Shown here one piece after another: positions 34,653 through 43,248 of a DNA stretch of 64,000 bases. The notes below the pieces were generated by a model. The model was not told where the DNA came from. It did not search any database and saw only the letters and a list, made by a program, of their open reading frames with translations. How positions within the stretch are numbered: position 1 is the first letter of the stretch; every line of letters begins with the position of its first letter. The stretch comes from Piscinibacter sp. (GTDB lineage: Bacteria > Pseudomonadota > Gammaproteobacteria > Burkholderiales > Burkholderiaceae_C), in contig JADJJI010000006.1 in assembly GCA_016706565.1 (NCBI GenBank), positions 62,001-126,000 of the forward strand, given 5' to 3'. The position numbers and the translations under genes were made by a program.

Positions 34653-37600
34653 CGTCTTCCTCAACCACGGTCATCGTCTGCAAATTCAACGTGACCGTGC
34701 GCCGACCGCTGGTCACAAACTCGATGGCCATCACGCGCGTCGAGCCTCGCAGCTCCATCGACTCGATTCGTCCGAAACCGAAATGCTGGTGCTTCACTCT
34801 GACGCCCGCGATGAAGGCAAGCGCGGGGTCGGCACGTTCATCGGCGACTGCATCGCGCCAGTTGCCATCGAACATGAACGACGTCACCTGTGTGGCCGGG
34901 CTGCGAATCGGATGGACGCGTATGTGTTGAGGATCGGAAACAAATTCAACCACGTACAGCCAGTAACGATCGCCATAGTCTTGAGCGTTACTGAACTGCA
35001 GGCGGGACAGCCCCACGCCCGTCTGGTTCCACTCGCCGTTGACACCCTTGACCTCGATGAACCGGTCTTCGCCTGTCAGTGGGTTTCGGCTGATGATGTC
35101 GTACCCAGGATGGGTTTGGGCCATCTGTTCTGCCACGCGCCCCCGAGCTTTTTCATGGGCGCAGACAGCGGCGCGGGCCACCACCTCAACAGCCAGGTTG
35201 TGCTCCGAGGGGCCATCGTGCGCGTCGGCATCGGCAGCTTCCTCCTGCTTCTTCCGAACATAGGAAAGCAGTCGCCGATCCCACTGCTCCTTGTGCTTTG
35301 GACGTGGCTTCTTGGCGCCCTTGTCGACAGTCGACGAACCCGTGCTGTGCCCGTGGCCATGCGCTGCCTCACCGGCTGGCGCATCCTTTTCTTGTGTGCC
35401 CGTAGACACTGATCCGTGTTGTCCTTGATCGGTCGGTGGCGCATCCTTGGAAGGAGGCTTCGGCTCTTCCGTCGACCGACTCGTGCCGGGGCGACCCGGT
35501 GTGCGTTCTCCACCTTTGGGCGCGTCGCTTGGCGCGGTATCCGACTTTGCCTCTGGCTGGTAACCGGGTTCAGTCGTGCTCCCCATGTCGTCCAAGCTCG
35601 ATGAGGTCAAATCGTCTGCGGGCCTGGATTCCTCGTCTGCATCGAGCTGCGGAAAACCCGAGTCCGTTAAATCTTGATGAGCCTCCTCGACTGACATCCG
35701 CATCCGTGGCCCCGCCATGCCAGTGAGTTTTAGTATTTCATTGCCTGACTCTTCCGGCATCAACTGGTGGAAGATGGCGTTCAGAACATGCGGCCAACTC
35801 CGATCCACCACTGGCCGCTCCACGATCAACTGGTGCTTGTCAATGTCATAAAACGCTTGGGTACGTTTAGGTTCTGACAATCTTGGCGGAGCCGCATCTC
35901 CATCACCAACGACGCGAACAGACGATTGAACACGCACAACTTCGTGGCTTATGGCTGTCAGTTTCCAAATTGCCTCTCGAATCTTCTTCTTAACCGTGGT
36001 CGGTTTGTCATGGAGCAGTCGGGCAAGGATGTCGATCCGCTCCATCAGCTTTTCGACAAGCTGCGGTTCTTCAGTCTTCAGACCATCAATGAACTCAAGC
36101 GCGACCTCCGCGCTTTCACTGAGCCGCCTCACCCCCACCTTCTCAATAAACGGCAATAGCTCGGGGGCAGGTTTGCACAGCGCCTGGTCAAGCTCCCCAT
36201 TGAAGAAACCTGCGTGCCACTCGCTGTCCTGAAGAAGCACTTCGTCAGGATGCGTGGGCTGCCCCATGAGGTTCAATATCGTTGGCGCCTCTTGCAACCT
36301 TCGAATGTCCGGGACACCAATCTCCTCACGCTCGTCTGCAGCCGACGCGCCCATCAAGCAAGCGTCGTACACCGATCGATCCGCCCCTGCGACGGGCTTC
36401 GACTGCTCGAAGTACTCGCCGACGATGTCCAACAGAATGTCGACGTAGTCTCGACCCTCGGGTGCGTTCTTCACCCCAAGCGCGGAGAACAAGGGCTTGA
36501 AGACTTCGTAGTCACCTTGAATGGTGAATGCGTAGCGCCCGAGCTGCTGCGGTGTCCAGTAGACCTGATTCGGCCTGACGAATGCCTTCTGGCTACTCAG
36601 ATAGATGCATCTGGAGCCTGCCAACGTAGAGATCAGAGGATCGGAACGGACGCGCTCGTTCAGTGCCTGGTAGGTCGAAACGTGGGGCTGGGCGCCAGTC
36701 CTCATGCAGTACTGCAAATGGTCGATCACCAGCCTCGTTTCCGGATTGATGGTGACGTCCAGATCTTCCAGTAGCTCCGTCTTCAGGCGTGCCGTGTTTC
36801 TGAAATCGAGGATGTTGGCCTGTGACCTAAATGCTTCCGCGCGGTACGGCGCGTACAGATCGCGAGCAGAGTGCCAGTTCTCCGTTTCGCCTTCAGCGGG
36901 GAAGCACGCTACCCCACGGAGGCTGTCGATCGCACCTGGGAAGAATGGCTTCTCCTTCCACTCATCGTAGTGATCACACAGGACATAGAAGGCTTCGCCG
37001 CTGGCGCGTTTTGCATCCTCCGTAGGCAGATACTTCTCTGCGATGAAGAGCATCCGCTCCACCAGGTGCTGCGCAAGCGGTGACCGGCGTATTCCAAGGC
37101 TGTCGATGAAAGTGTGGACCGACCGGGCGTTGGGCACCCGACTGGCATCGAGCCAAAGGTGCGTCGCATCACCAAGTACCTTCACCAAGTCATCGGTACG
37201 CCGGTAGGTGTTGGTAGGGCGCGACCAACGCCCGTCCTGCGTCGGCACGATCGGCAGTGCACCCAACAGGCGGCGGATGTTTTCGTCATTCACGAGCGCC
37301 GGGTGGCTGGCGAGTTCAGTGATGAGGCGGGTGTACTTCTGCGCGTCCAAGGGTCCGTCATCGTTGAAGAACCTCGGCAGGACGTTTTGTACGAATGCCT
37401 CGATCGTCTGCGTCTGAACGCCAAGCTTGCTCGACACGAACTCTCTGGCGGAATCAGTCAGGACGGACGTCTCAAGAAGCTCGGCCTGTCCGGTGGGATC
37501 GGTGAAATTTCCAGGCAGGAGTGCCTGGGTCGCCTTGATCAGACCTCGACTGGACAGCCAGATCGGCAGGTTACGAAGCGCTTGATACACCGCCTTCTCG

Positions 37601-39429
37601 ACCTTGCTTTGGCGGTCCAGATCCGCGAACATCGAATAAAGGTCGCGCAACTCTTGCTGTTCAACGCCGATGACATCGTCGACGGACTCGGTAGCGCACA
37701 TCGAGCTGATGTGATTGACGACTGAACCAAGCTCAAGCTGTCGGATCAGTCGCGCAATCTTGGGAAATCCGAGAATGTGATGCGCTGCAATCGCCAGCCT
37801 GGGCAGCAGTGAAGCGGCCCGCCCAGCCGCCAATGCAGCAGGCGCCACAAAGGATTGGCTGATCGTGACGGCAAATAAATCCTCGGTAACGATGAATGGG
37901 ATCGCCAACAACGGTCGAACGGATGGGTGCGATCCCGGGTGGGTACTGACGACATCCGGCAGCAAGTCGTTGACCATGCTCCAAAGCGGACGGTAGAAGC
38001 TCTCCAGCCTTTCCGCTTCGACTTGAACCTCGCCCGGGACCTGCTGCGCCATTGCTTGCTCAAGCAGGGTCACCAAACGGTCGAACGTGAGGATTGGCGC
38101 ACCCAGCTGGTTTATCGCGGTCTGGAACGGCCGCAGATCTTCGGCGACCAACCTTCCACCGACCTCCAGCAATGTCTTCGCCTGATGACTGGTCAGTGGG
38201 CCGCGCGGCAGGAAAACTCCGCCAGGACGCTGAACGCTACCGTCCTGGGCCAGGGCAATGTGTGCCTGGGCTCCAGTGACCTTCAATCGTTCCCAAAATC
38301 GCTTGAAACAAGTCGGGTAGTTCGAAGGCTTCGACAGTTCGAACGCCCGCGCCAGGATCTGCCAGAGTTGGACGTCTCCGAGCATCGTCCTTAGGCCCTC
38401 AGGGTCTCTGGCAAGTTCGGCCGCAGCGGCATCGATGAGCATCTCGTTCCACGCCTGCTCGTGTTGGTGCCCAGCGAAGATGACCGCCTTCCGATCGGAC
38501 TCGGGAAAGAAGTCCGCATTAATGTGCATCGGCAATCCGGTCGACTGCTCGGTGGGCAAGAATGCGTAAAGCACTCCCTCGGCCAGTGGCTCGGGATCGA
38601 TCCGCAACCCGATGCTGATCTTGGTGCCTCGACCGAGCGACTCAAGGCGGGGATGCGAGGCGTACAGCCGCGCAGCAGCCTCCGCAACATCGGCCCGCAA
38701 GATGTGCCATTGCTCGACCTCGCCACTCGGGCGGAAACTGACGATCAAGTCGGAACCATCACCACGATCCAGGTCACAGGCCAACAGCAGTTCGCCGTTG
38801 CGCCTCACTTCCGCCGTCCGGACATACCGAAGGAACAACAAGCTCTTGCGAAGGACCTTCTGAAAATCCTCGACGAGCTGATCGATGTGAGCAGCGCTGA
38901 CATGCGACACCCCAAGCGCAAGTCGAGCCTCGGTATTGGGGTCGTCCGCCCAAGGTAAGAAGAACGTGGTGCCTTCGGTTTGCTCGAATGGCTCGATGAA
39001 CCACTGTCCTTCTTCGGGGTGCAGCGTCAGCTTGACCCCAGAGGACCGAATTTCCGGGTGATCCGTGACCTGATACGTCGAAACGAAGCCGATGCCGAAG
39101 CGCCCGATGTTCTCGCCACGAGAAAGCTTTCCGCCGCTGCCGACATCCGCGATTCGGTGGTAATCGCAGCTGTAGTTGTTGCTTGCGATGAAGCTGCAAG
39201 GTCGCGTGTGCAAGTCGCCGCAGTAGGTGAACTCGCCACTGTTGATGACAAGAAGTCCCCGGTCAGTGATATCGAAGACAACCGATTCAGCTTTGGCGTC
39301 ATCTGCGTTCTGGATGAGTTCGAGAGCCATGACGTCATAGCCCTGCAACCCTGCCAGATGGCTCCTGATGTTGCCAAGCAGATTCGCGGTGTATGAGCCG
39401 CTTCTACGGGGTTGCGTTTGCTGATCCAT
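34633..39429 (-). CDS. Sacsin-like HSP90-type ATPase with C-terminal DUF3883 nuclease-like and Tudor domains
   Basis: This is a 1,598-residue multidomain protein. A GHKL/HSP90-type ATPase resembling the sacsin N-terminal domain covers about residues 1-250: VMALELIQNADDAKAES (ExxxNxxDA), RIADVGSGGKLSRGENIG (DxGxG), GRFGIGFVSTYQV and later NADFFPESDRKAV. A long helical middle region follows, then a Pro/Ser/Lys-rich linker (about 1250-1370). The DUF3883 (NO VEIN type) domain (about 1385-1515) has HPGYDIISRN and RFIEVKGVNGEW, which looks like a D...ExK nuclease core. The last 55 residues (GVRVKHQHFGFGRIES, then a TVTLNL block) match the C-terminal Tudor-like domain of PcrA/UvrD helicases. The ATG at 39429 is followed by the canonical ATPase start. 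It is the second gene of a three-gene operon between an OLD nuclease and a NERD helicase. Confidence 0.85.
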   Translation of the reverse strand: MDQQTQPRRSGSYTANLLGNIRSHLAGLQGYDVMALELIQNADDAKAESVVFDITDRGLLVINSGEFTYCGDLHTRPCSFIASNNYSCDYHRIADVGSGGKLSRGENIGRFGIGFVSTYQVTDHPEIRSSGVKLTLHPEEGQWFIEPFEQTEGTTFFLPWADDPNTEARLALGVSHVSAAHIDQLVEDFQKVLRKSLLFLRYVRTAEVRRNGELLLACDLDRGDGSDLIVSFRPSGEVEQWHILRADVAEAAARLYASHPRLESLGRGTKISIGLRIDPEPLAEGVLYAFLPTEQSTGLPMHINADFFPESDRKAVIFAGHQHEQAWNEMLIDAAAAELARDPEGLRTMLGDVQLWQILARAFELSKPSNYPTCFKRFWERLKVTGAQAHIALAQDGSVQRPGGVFLPRGPLTSHQAKTLLEVGGRLVAEDLRPFQTAINQLGAPILTFDRLVTLLEQAMAQQVPGEVQVEAERLESFYRPLWSMVNDLLPDVVSTHPGSHPSVRPLLAIPFIVTEDLFAVTISQSFVAPAALAAGRAASLLPRLAIAAHHILGFPKIARLIRQLELGSVVNHISSMCATESVDDVIGVEQQELRDLYSMFADLDRQSKVEKAVYQALRNLPIWLSSRGLIKATQALLPGNFTDPTGQAELLETSVLTDSAREFVSSKLGVQTQTIEAFVQNVLPRFFNDDGPLDAQKYTRLITELASHPALVNDENIRRLLGALPIVPTQDGRWSRPTNTYRRTDDLVKVLGDATHLWLDASRVPNARSVHTFIDSLGIRRSPLAQHLVERMLFIAEKYLPTEDAKRASGEAFYVLCDHYDEWKEKPFFPGAIDSLRGVACFPAEGETENWHSARDLYAPYRAEAFRSQANILDFRNTARLKTELLEDLDVTINPETRLVIDHLQYCMRTGAQPHVSTYQALNERVRSDPLISTLAGSRCIYLSSQKAFVRPNQVYWTPQQLGRYAFTIQGDYEVFKPLFSALGVKNAPEGRDYVDILLDIVGEYFEQSKPVAGADRSVYDACLMGASAADEREEIGVPDIRRLQEAPTILNLMGQPTHPDEVLLQDSEWHAGFFNGELDQALCKPAPELLPFIEKVGVRRLSESAEVALEFIDGLKTEEPQLVEKLMERIDILARLLHDKPTTVKKKIREAIWKLTAISHEVVRVQSSVRVVGDGDAAPPRLSEPKRTQAFYDIDKHQLIVERPVVDRSWPHVLNAIFHQLMPEESGNEILKLTGMAGPRMRMSVEEAHQDLTDSGFPQLDADEESRPADDLTSSSLDDMGSTTEPGYQPEAKSDTAPSDAPKGGERTPGRPGTSRSTEEPKPPSKDAPPTDQGQHGSVSTGTQEKDAPAGEAAHGHGHSTGSSTVDKGAKKPRPKHKEQWDRRLLSYVRKKQEEAADADAHDGPSEHNLAVEVVARAAVCAHEKARGRVAEQMAQTHPGYDIISRNPLTGEDRFIEVKGVNGEWNQTGVGLSRLQFSNAQDYGDRYWLYVVEFVSDPQHIRVHPIRSPATQVTSFMFDGNWRDAVADERADPALAFIAGVRVKHQHFGFGRIESMELRGSTRVMAIEFVTSGRRTVTLNLQTMTVVEEDDDNDHS

Positions 39430-39549
39430 TCCTTCTTTCCGAGCGCCGGGGTCGTATGGCGAACATCCTGCGAAGAGATGTTGCAACTTCGAATCAAAGG
39501 ACACCCCCCCTGTCACTACGCAAACAGGCGCGACGGGCCGGCTTGATGC

Positions 39550-41574
39550 CTACTTCAGGGCCTTGTTGATCTTCTCGAACAGGGAACCCCACTGCTGCGT
39601 TTCCAACGGCAGCAGATCAGCTGCGTTGTGGGCCCTTGCCCAGCGGAGGAAGGCCTTTGCGAGCTTGTACTTCGAGAAGTCGGCGACTGTCCTCGCAAAG
39701 ACGTTGATGATCGGCTCGGACGGATGCGAGGCGGCTACGGCAGCTACATCCCAAGCCAGCTCGGTCGTCGCGACGGCAATCAGCGTCTCCCTCAGCAGAT
39801 CCTCAATCTCCGGATGCGCCACAGGTCCGACATAGGCGTCCTTCGTTCGTGCGATCGACTTCTGTCCTAGGGCATGCACTAAGGTTTCCTGGCGGGCTGC
39901 CTGGTCACCCGCCGCGTCCGAGTCGAGAAGCGCCACAACCTTCAATTTGTGGGCGTGCAGGATCGTCGCGAAGTACACGACCTTTCCGGCGCTGCCTGCC
40001 GGCACCAGCGCAACCTTTTCACCCAAAGCGGTACCACCACCATCACGCAGCATGTCCGAGACAGCATCAACGTACCAGTAGTCAGTCAGGCCCTCCAGAA
40101 CCAGATTGCGCTGCTGCGAGAAGAGGCTTTGAGCCATGTCGTAGCCCAGAGCCTCCTGCAGCGGCAAGAGTCCGGCGGCATCGCTTGAGGTGACCGACGT
40201 TAGGACCTTGGTGCCAACCTTTCGATCGGTCATCTCCACAACGCGGACCAGATCGAGTTCGTCGGGGCCGACCAAGAATGGCGAGTGCGTGCTGTACAGG
40301 GTCTGGTTCACATCGGCAAGCCTGGACAACGTGTTCCGGAACTCGCGCTGCTTCAGGCCATGCAAGTTGAGGCCAGGCTCATCGAGAAGTAGGACGGCGT
40401 TTTTGTGATCCCCTGCCGCCTCGGCAAAGAAGACCACGAAGAACGAAACGAGCCACTGAAAGCCTTCGGACCGCTGGTTCAACTCGATGTCGACGCCCAG
40501 CGCATCCTCGACGACAACCTTGAGGTACTGGCGGTCTGCCATCACCTTCAGTCGGTCCGCTTCCGCCCGCGAAGCGTCCGGCGCCCAGATCTTGGTGATC
40601 TCCTGGGTAAGTTTGACGCTAGCAGCATTGAGCTGGTAGTGCCTCTTGTCCAGCTGATCGCGGTAGTTCTTGAGCCCTGCAACATCGCCAGCGCTGGGTT
40701 CAGGCGTGGCAGCCAGACTCGACAACTCTCGGGGCGTGAAGCCGAGCAGCTTCAAAAGGCACAAGTTGCCATAGTCGTACTGCGCGTCATCCAGTACGTT
40801 GGTCTCGATGCGCGTGGCCAAGTGGTCCAACTGAATCAGCGGCCGGACGCGAAAGTAGTTGTTGAAGAGGACGAACTTCGGAAGCCGATTGTTCAGGGTA
40901 TCGAGAGCTGACTGCCGCAGGCGCTTGGACTCAGACGCGGCAACCAGCCCGTCATAGCGTTTTTCTTCGGCCTCGTTGTCCTCTTCGACGAACGGCAGCG
41001 TCTTTGTGAGCCAGGCCGCAAGCGCAGTGGCTATCGCATCAGAGATCTTGGTTTCATCGGTCCACGTTCCACTGATCTTGGCGAGCGCCGCACTGGGAAG
41101 CTCGGCCGCCGTCTCGCCCTCCTTCGCAGCGGGCACTCGACCGTCGGCGTGCGCGCACAAGCGCGTCAGGTCTTTCTTGATGTCTTTGTACTTCGGCACC
41201 GAAGGGCCACCTTCGATGTCGTGCCACGCCTCGTTGTCGAGCTTTCGGCCGCGCCGATACACACAGTTCTCGAATCCAGGAGGCAGCAAGGCCAGGTCTT
41301 CAGCGTCGAGACGGAAATGGGCTTCAACCACCGTCACATCGCTGGGCTTGATCCGCCCGGTCGAAATGTCGTTGTAGAGCGACCTGGGGTAGTCGCGCAG
41401 CGCATCGAGCTTCGCAGTGCTGTCCGGCGGATTGATGTGCTGAAGCGCCTGCAAGATGGCCGTCTTGCCCGCTTCGTTCGGGCCGACCAGGATCGTCTTC
41501 TTGCCCTCGACTTCAAACCAGCCGGTGTCAACGATGCTCCGGTAGTTCTGAATCCTCGCCTTCGAAAGCTTCAT
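39550..41574 (-). CDS. OLD-family ATP-dependent endonuclease (AAA ATPase + TOPRIM)
   Basis: This 674-residue OLD-family nuclease begins SKARIQNYRSIVDTGWFEVE, then Walker A GPNEAGKT (residues 31-38), an ABC-type Walker B VLLLDEPGLNLHGL near 394, and TLYSTHSPFLVGPDELDLVR. The C-terminal TOPRIM domain has LVLEGLTDYWYVDAV (catalytic Glu near 493) and VALLDSDAAGDQA (DxD near 548). Domain order matches GajA of Gabija. The ATG at 41574 gives the normal OLD N-terminus; the frame extends 62 codons further 5' without a family match. It is the first gene of the minus-strand operon, with the sacsin-like gene 120 bp downstream. Confidence 0.93.
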   Translation of the reverse strand: MKLSKARIQNYRSIVDTGWFEVEGKKTILVGPNEAGKTAILQALQHINPPDSTAKLDALRDYPRSLYNDISTGRIKPSDVTVVEAHFRLDAEDLALLPPGFENCVYRRGRKLDNEAWHDIEGGPSVPKYKDIKKDLTRLCAHADGRVPAAKEGETAAELPSAALAKISGTWTDETKISDAIATALAAWLTKTLPFVEEDNEAEEKRYDGLVAASESKRLRQSALDTLNNRLPKFVLFNNYFRVRPLIQLDHLATRIETNVLDDAQYDYGNLCLLKLLGFTPRELSSLAATPEPSAGDVAGLKNYRDQLDKRHYQLNAASVKLTQEITKIWAPDASRAEADRLKVMADRQYLKVVVEDALGVDIELNQRSEGFQWLVSFFVVFFAEAAGDHKNAVLLLDEPGLNLHGLKQREFRNTLSRLADVNQTLYSTHSPFLVGPDELDLVRVVEMTDRKVGTKVLTSVTSSDAAGLLPLQEALGYDMAQSLFSQQRNLVLEGLTDYWYVDAVSDMLRDGGGTALGEKVALVPAGSAGKVVYFATILHAHKLKVVALLDSDAAGDQAARQETLVHALGQKSIARTKDAYVGPVAHPEIEDLLRETLIAVATTELAWDVAAVAASHPSEPIINVFARTVADFSKYKLAKAFLRWARAHNAADLLPLETQQWGSLFEKINKALK

Positions 41575-41727
41575 CGTCTTCTCGACTTTCTTGTTGGGTA
41601 CCCACGCTAACAGGCCATGAGTGCGCGGTAGCGCCACGCGTTCGCGCGGGTCGTAGAGCCGGACTGCTGAACATACCTCGGCACTGGTAGCTTTAGCACC
41701 GACCCTACCAGGGCACAGCCACGAGAC

Positions 41728-41793
41728 CGTATCATAATACGACGGATACCGCCTCTTCAAGGTGGTACAGTCGAATTTTGGTGCGACTAATAT
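41728..41793. promoter_or_regulatory. Divergent promoter region with dyad between OLD nuclease and BrxR-like genes
   Basis: On the minus strand TTGAAG (41760-41755), 18 bp and TATGAT (41736-41731) form a fair sigma-70 promoter for the OLD gene. The dyad CGTAT-CATA-ATACG (41728-41741) covers its -10. On the plus strand TAATAT (41788-41793) could be the -10 of the WYL gene, with a weak -35. A repressor site for the WYL regulator is inferred. Confidence 0.45.
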
Positions 41794-41844
41794 CTGGGCG
41801 CCTTTGCCACCCGAGCAACCTGTTCAAGCTCCCACTGGGACACC

Positions 41845-42759
41845 ATGTCCGACGAAGACCTAGCAGACCTGACTCAGCCCCAGCGCGACCGCCTCGCGTT
41901 CGTTGAGTTGCGCGTGCGCTTCACCGGCGAGATCCGCCGGCAGGACCTCGTCTCACGCTTCGGCGTGCAGTCAGCGGCAGCATCGCGAGACCTAGCCTTG
42001 TACAAGGATCTAGCGCCCAACAACATCGACTACGACTCGAAGGGCAAGTCGTACGTCATCAGCAGCGAGTTCCGGCCAGCCTTCGACTTTCCTACCGAAC
42101 GGGTGCTTGCATGGCTGTCGCAGGCCTTTGGGGATGGCGAACCGACCAAGATGAAGCCTTGGATAGTCTGCGACATCCCGTCGAGACTGAGCCAACCTGA
42201 CCTGACGACGCTGGCCGCCGTCACGCGGGCGATATACCAGGAGCGCCCGCTCAAGATCGTCTATCACTCGCTGAGTAGCGGCGAGACGAAGCGCGAGGTC
42301 GTTCCGTTTGCGCTCATTGACAACGGACTGCGGTGGCATGCGAGAGGGTTTGATCGCCGCAATAAGGAGTTCCGGGACTTTGTCATCACCCGGATGCATC
42401 GGCCCCAGGTGCTCGTGAACAGCGAGGTTCTGCCTCATGAGCGCAGTGACCAGGACATCCAGTGGAACCGCATCGTTGAGCTTGAACTCGTCCCCCATCC
42501 GGACCAGCCCAGACCTGAGATCACCGCGATGGACTACAAGATGGAGGATGGTTCTTTGCGGTTGAAGCTGCGTGCAGCCACTGCTGGGTACATCTTGCGC
42601 CAATGGAGCGTTGACTGCTCTCCCGACCATAGTCTGCGAGGCCACGAGTACCGGCTGTGGCTGAAAGATCCGCTGGCCATCTACGGCGTGAAGAACGCCT
42701 TGCTGGCGCCCGGCTACCGGTCTCCAGACCAGCAGCGGCTCGAAGCCGCATCGGACTGA
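41845..42759 (+). CDS. brxR: WYL-domain regulator of the BREX operon (BrxR-like)
   Basis: This 304-residue regulator has an N-terminal winged helix (about residues 1-65, IRRQDLVSRFGVQSAAASRD) and a WYL ligand-binding domain (about 120-205, with YQERPLKIVYHSLSSGETKR and LRWHARGFDRRNKEFRDFVI). A WCX-like C-terminus follows. It lies 10 bp before brxF and divergent from the OLD operon. BrxR proteins with this layout repress BREX genes, so it may control both defence operons from the shared intergenic region. Confidence 0.88.
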   Translation: MSDEDLADLTQPQRDRLAFVELRVRFTGEIRRQDLVSRFGVQSAAASRDLALYKDLAPNNIDYDSKGKSYVISSEFRPAFDFPTERVLAWLSQAFGDGEPTKMKPWIVCDIPSRLSQPDLTTLAAVTRAIYQERPLKIVYHSLSSGETKREVVPFALIDNGLRWHARGFDRRNKEFRDFVITRMHRPQVLVNSEVLPHERSDQDIQWNRIVELELVPHPDQPRPEITAMDYKMEDGSLRLKLRAATAGYILRQWSVDCSPDHSLRGHEYRLWLKDPLAIYGVKNALLAPGYRSPDQQRLEAASD

Positions 42760-42769
42760 GGGGCACTGC

Positions 42770-43225
42770 ATGCTGGCAAAACTCGAGCGACTCATCGGCG
42801 AAATCGGCGACCTCAACAGCAAGCTGGTCCTCCTGGTTGGCGCAGGCCGCAGCGGCAAAACTAAGCTGCTGCGCGAGCTGGGCACCAAGCTGAACATCGA
42901 GCCCCTCAATGTGGGCTTGGAACTGGGCCGCCGGTTGGCTGCGACGCCGATCAACAAACGCGGCTTCTCAGCCGGTGAGTTGTTGCGTGAGATTGCCGAC
43001 AAAGAACGCACCGACGATCCGCTTTTGCTCGACAACCTTGAACTGCTGTTCGAGAAGAGTTTGCAAATCAACCCGCTTGATCTAGTCAAGCGGCTGGCAC
43101 ATTCCAAGCGCGTCGTGGCCGTGTGGCCGGGCGAGTTGCGAGGTGATCGGCTGACCTACGCCGACATGAGCCACCCAGAACATCGCGACTACAGCCGTGA
43201 CGGCGTGGTCGTTCTAGAAATTTGA
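42770..43225 (+). CDS. brxF: BREX type III protein BrxF (P-loop)
   Basis: This 151-residue small P-loop protein has LVLLVGAGRSGKTKLLREL (Walker A at about residues 23-30) and a DDPLLLDNLELLFEKS block. It stands directly upstream of brxC, and together they mark type III BREX. The role within the complex is not established. The ATG at 42770 is preceded by GAGGGGC. The stop lies 23 bp before the brxC start. Confidence 0.9.
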   Translation: MLAKLERLIGEIGDLNSKLVLLVGAGRSGKTKLLRELGTKLNIEPLNVGLELGRRLAATPINKRGFSAGELLREIADKERTDDPLLLDNLELLFEKSLQINPLDLVKRLAHSKRVVAVWPGELRGDRLTYADMSHPEHRDYSRDGVVVLEI

Positions 43226-43248
43226 CGTACAGGGGAAGCGAGAACCAT

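Noticed and set aside
35621-35640. CTGGATTCC-like match to the dyad arm inside the sacsin-like gene
   Set aside because: It is a single arm with one mismatch, inside coding sequence and without a partner arm; chance match.
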